A DNA stretch of 64,000 nucleotides from Owenia fusiformis (Eukaryota > Annelida > Polychaeta > Sabellida > Oweniidae), in contig CAIIXF020000011.1 of the NCBI GenBank assembly GCA_903813345.2, forward strand, positions 13,687,754-13,751,753, in the 5' to 3' direction. A model generated the notes under the pieces. The model made no database searches. It was not told the DNA's origin and saw only the letters and a program-made list of their open reading frames with translations. Position numbers and translations under genes: made by a program. Shown one piece after another: positions 60,351-64,000 of this stretch; positions within the stretch are counted from its first letter, which is position 1; each line of letters opens with the position of its first letter.

Positions 60351-63300
60351 GACTTTTCTGTTTTGACTAAGGACTCTATTATCTTTGTTCAAAAAATGTC
60401 TAAAAATAATGCATAATTTTTGTCACTTCCTGTTTCGTCATTTCCTGTTATCACTTATTCCTTTAAAGGGGTTAATTACTTTGTGTCAAAATTTAACATA
60501 TTGATGCAACAAAAATTAAAAAAGCAGGAGTGGAAGGAGTTGAAAATCAGAACAACATTTCAGAAAAAACATGTGGGTGGGTTGTTTTCATCTTCTCTGT
60601 CTCAAAGTCGAAATTATTTTATCATCTCTACGAGTGCTTTTCCTGGAGGTAATGCATTGATATTGTGAATAACTGTCACATAAGCTTACGTGTGGACTGA
60701 ACTCTGCCATGATGACAACTGCTAGAAATGTGCAATACAGAAACGAAATGACCCTGGATACATATGAAACATACTGTATATTCTCCATGGTTTCCTTACA
60801 ATATGTATGTATTTAAACTACACTTAGCTTATCCCAGTTATCTCACCAAACGTAGTCTGTGAGGGATATAGAGAAGCTGTGCATTCGTCTGCCTGTCCTG
60901 CCATCGTATCGTCCGTCCAGACGATAACTTAAATACCCGTTGACGGATTCCTTTCAAATTTTACTGATATCTTTTAACCCTTCTGCTAAGAAGGAATTTC
61001 CAATACGGTTGCTCAATTCAAAATGACTGCCCTAGTTTGTAAAATATAGCATGCAATTGTTGGATTTATTTCAAATTTGATAGGCTATTGACCTAGAAGG
61101 ATTGACTCCCAGGGTGTCAACTCGATATTCGACCTTGACCTAGATCGATTACAACATTGAAAATGTCGTTATTTTCTTATATAATACCTGACAATAAATT
61201 CATAATCAGCGTTCACTATTTGATTTTTTTGTTTCGAAATAAGAACAAAACCCGCAATTCAAATTTTGAAGTGAGAAAATGGCGGAGGTTTTGATTTTGA
61301 ATTTTGTAATCAGGACATGACTACGTGATAATTATGTCAAGGTCATGACACCATATGCCAATTATATCGATGTTGCATTATTGGAGCCAATCTTCCTTGC
61401 CCAAGGACATAGAAATACAATTATAAAGATGGCTTCCAAATTCACAATGGCTGCCATTTTTCTGGAAATAATGTATTTTTTGAAAAACTTTGTACTGACT
61501 GCTCAATTCAAAATAGCTGTTCTTTTTTGAAAAATATAATTTTTAGTTTCTCAAATAAGAGCGGAGTTTTCAATGCTTAAGTCTAAGGGCCTCTTCTGAT
61601 GAGAGAATTTCAAAATGGCCACCAGTTTTAAAATGGCCACCCGTTTTCATCAATGATTTTAATAACTCATAATTTCATTTTTCTCTGACTCTGATTTGTC
61701 CAAACTAACAGGCTAAAGGAGTACGATGAGACATTGCTTTGTTATTTCTATCATGAAATGTTGAGTACTTTGATAAAAAGCATATTTTATTTGATGGGAT
61801 TTGCTACTCCGGGGTAGTTGCTGTTTTTCTAGTTGTACTTGCTAATAATTCAATTTAATGTCCATTATTCTGTCAACTATAGCAAATTACATGGAGCAGT
61901 CATCAGATGAGCTTTATTACTGTGTATTCATTTAAAGGATCGCATCACATCCAGGGATGTTATCAAATATAGATGTGTCATTCTTAAATGAAAGTAAAAA
62001 CATTTTTTGAGGAGTATTACGCTAACAAACAGTGACATTTAAATGGGTGATAATCTTATAATATGACATTTCAACTCCCATGGGCTTTAGCAAAAAGGTG
62101 GCATCGGGGTTGAATCCATTGTTAGATTGATTTCACAGCAGAAAATTAACACTTTGACACATACCCTTTGCAAGGTATTTATAAGAAGCAACGGTTTTGC
62201 CATTGTAAATTTCAAAAATAGGTAGTTTGCATTAAGGTGCACTCTAAATGGATGGTCAAATAAACAAAGGAGATAGTAATCTATGGATTCATAGTTTTCA
62301 GAAATGAATCTTATGAGTAATTCAAAAATTAGCCATGGGCCTAAAGATATGATGCATGTAGCTTATGAAGATTGTGAACTTGCCAACAATGGATATAGAA
62401 AAAATATATAAAGGAGATAATTTCTTAATAAATGACATCAAGAATTTCAAAAATTGTACAAATAGACCAGGGTGTTATCCACCTTTTTGAAGCTGAGGGA
62501 TTTGGAAAGAATTTGACTGGAGTGACGCTTTATGCGTGTATTTCTTATTTGGAACATGGATACAGAGTGACCCACATTACCCTAGCATACATGCGAACAC
62601 AAAGATGGACCTCAGTGATGCAATTTAAATGCTACGCAGTTGTGAAAATTTGTCAGAAAAAAGAATTTGTCCTTGGATTGATATACCATTGAAAAGGTGT
62701 TTTGTGATTTATGCAAGCTGATGTAGCTTAGCTTTCGCTTTCATGGATCTTTATGGAGATTGGAATGTGAGCAAACGTGAGCAACTTGCAATTGCAAGAT
62801 ATGCAGAAAACATAGTGGGCATGATTTTCTGAAATCATATTATGATTACATATTGAGAATTTGTTTGATTGGAGAACTATCTATGATAGCATAGATCCCG
62901 GCCAGATTCTTTTGTAGTAGGATCAGAAGCTCAAAGAATAATTGAGCCTATGAGATACTACTACATAACGATCTGACCAATATCTGTGTATGATAGAAGG
63001 AGTGCAAACGTCAAGCTCTTGTGACGTCTATGTCCAAATGAGTCAAAATGTTACTTCCTGCGAAAGCTATTTGAATTTTGATATAATAGCTTTCCAAAAT
63101 GTACTTTGTCAAATTCTATATCAAAATTCCTCTTCATTATAATGTTAAATCAAAACTATTTTCTCTATTGGTTAGTAAATGTCAGTTTATCGGATGACGT
63201 TAGTAGGTCAGTTGGATCAGTTTTATAACAACTGAAACTCATTGATTAGACGATAGATTCATACACCTGCTATTTTCTCAATGGCAGGAATATGGAAAAT

Positions 63301-63806
63301 ATAAAATGAAAATGAATGTTCCCTTCAAGATTTCATATTTAATTACCAATCATACGGAAAATTCCAATGACAATATTTTAAATATTTTATACTAGATGTT
63401 TTGCTTTTTACTAAAATTAGATAAAAATGTAAGTAGAACGTTCTGGTAGGTGAAGGGGGGGGGGGGGTGGCAAACTTTAGGATGTTGATTTATGAATTGG
63501 CCGGTGTGAAAGAAATTATGGTCCCCCAGGGATAATGGTCCCCTTTCTTAACAGCCCTTTCTGGCCCTGGTTGTGTATAAGATAATAAGGGAAAGAAGTC
63601 ACCATATAAATCAATGAAGAATAGGACCATAATTTGATAGGACCTTCTACCCTTTTACACCGGTCATCCAGAGAAATGTAGGAAATGTAGTTCCTGGGGT
63701 CAGAATCTATCTGGATAATAAGGTAAGACATTTTCCTTGACATGTGTTGCTGAAATTAAATCTCTGATTTTTCACTTATGTTATTTTGTTTAACTGTTGT
63801 ATAACT
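60351..63806. other. Intergenic region, no gene supported
   Basis: Only short frames without recognisable motifs. Between about 61010 and 61645 the word TTCAAAATGGC(T/C)(G/A)CC and variants appear about six times at uneven spacing. A run of 13 G lies at 63455-63467. I saw no exon structure. Confidence 0.5.
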
Positions 63807-64000
63807 GATGTTATGTTATTTGTATACACATAATGATGTTATTCGTAATATTTACTGCTGTGGAACAGAGGTAACATGATGTTATGTTATTTGTATACAC
63901 ATGATGATGTTATTCGTAATATTTACTGTTGTGGAACAGAGGTAACATGATGTTATGTTATTTTGCATACAGTCATGATGATGTTATTCGTAATATTTAC
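63807..64000. repeat. 70-71-bp tandem repeat at the right edge
   Basis: Units starting TGATGTTATGTTATT at 63807, 63877 and 63948 contain GATGTTATTCGTAATATTTA and GTGGAACAGAGGTAACA. The third copy is cut by the window end and has a small insertion (TTTTGCATACAGTC), so the array continues to the right. Confidence 0.9.

Noticed and set aside
62432-62692. 86-codon + strand frame
   Set aside because: No recognisable domain, no splice-linked neighbours and no strong start context. Length is compatible with chance.

Overview
The window is eukaryotic genomic DNA: AT-rich, with spliced coding sequence, GT-AG introns, long intergenic stretches and many transposon-derived repeats. The one gene I can support is an intact ten-exon gene on the + strand. 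Its 886-residue product matches the TMTC2 family (transmembrane O-mannosyltransferase with TPR repeats) along its whole length. The protein reads as a bilaterian TMTC2. The base composition, frequent TACATGTA-type words, abundant MITEs and many foldback elements suggest a marine lophotrochozoan, most likely a mollusc (perhaps a bivalve). The organism is inference; the gene identity is not in serious doubt.

Layout. 1-4343: intergenic, no supported gene. 4344-4945: a 24-bp minisatellite. 4972-6183: a non-autonomous DNA transposon flanked by TTTAA, ending about 300 bp before the TMTC2 start codon. 6491-36482: TMTC2 coding sequence, with a 21-kb first intron that holds several MITEs, minisatellites and a mariner-derived foldback element; introns 4 and 6 each carry another inverted-repeat element. 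36483 to about 37905: 3' UTR with AATAAA signals. 38712-53731: a 15-kb satellite built from a roughly 158-bp dimer, itself organised into a higher-order repeat of exactly 2523 bp present three times in a row. The array is interrupted by a 711-bp MITE (TCCA target duplication) and ended by an 889-bp near-perfect palindrome. 54621-55085: decayed satellite. 55350-64000: no supported gene, but a dense series of inverted-repeat elements (mariner-derived, nested palindromes, and a 1.3-kb element with many GAAACGCTCC motifs), a roughly 190-bp tandem repeat, and a 70-bp tandem repeat running off the right edge.

The best candidates for something new are the 2523-bp higher-order satellite, the set of three mariner-derived elements whose 5' halves are replaced by inverted copies of their 3' ends, the 400-bp-arm palindrome inserted in the satellite, and a partial duplication of the acceptor end of TMTC2 exon 7 that leaves a decoy splice acceptor. 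No prokaryotic system, CRISPR array, operon, rRNA or tRNA was seen.
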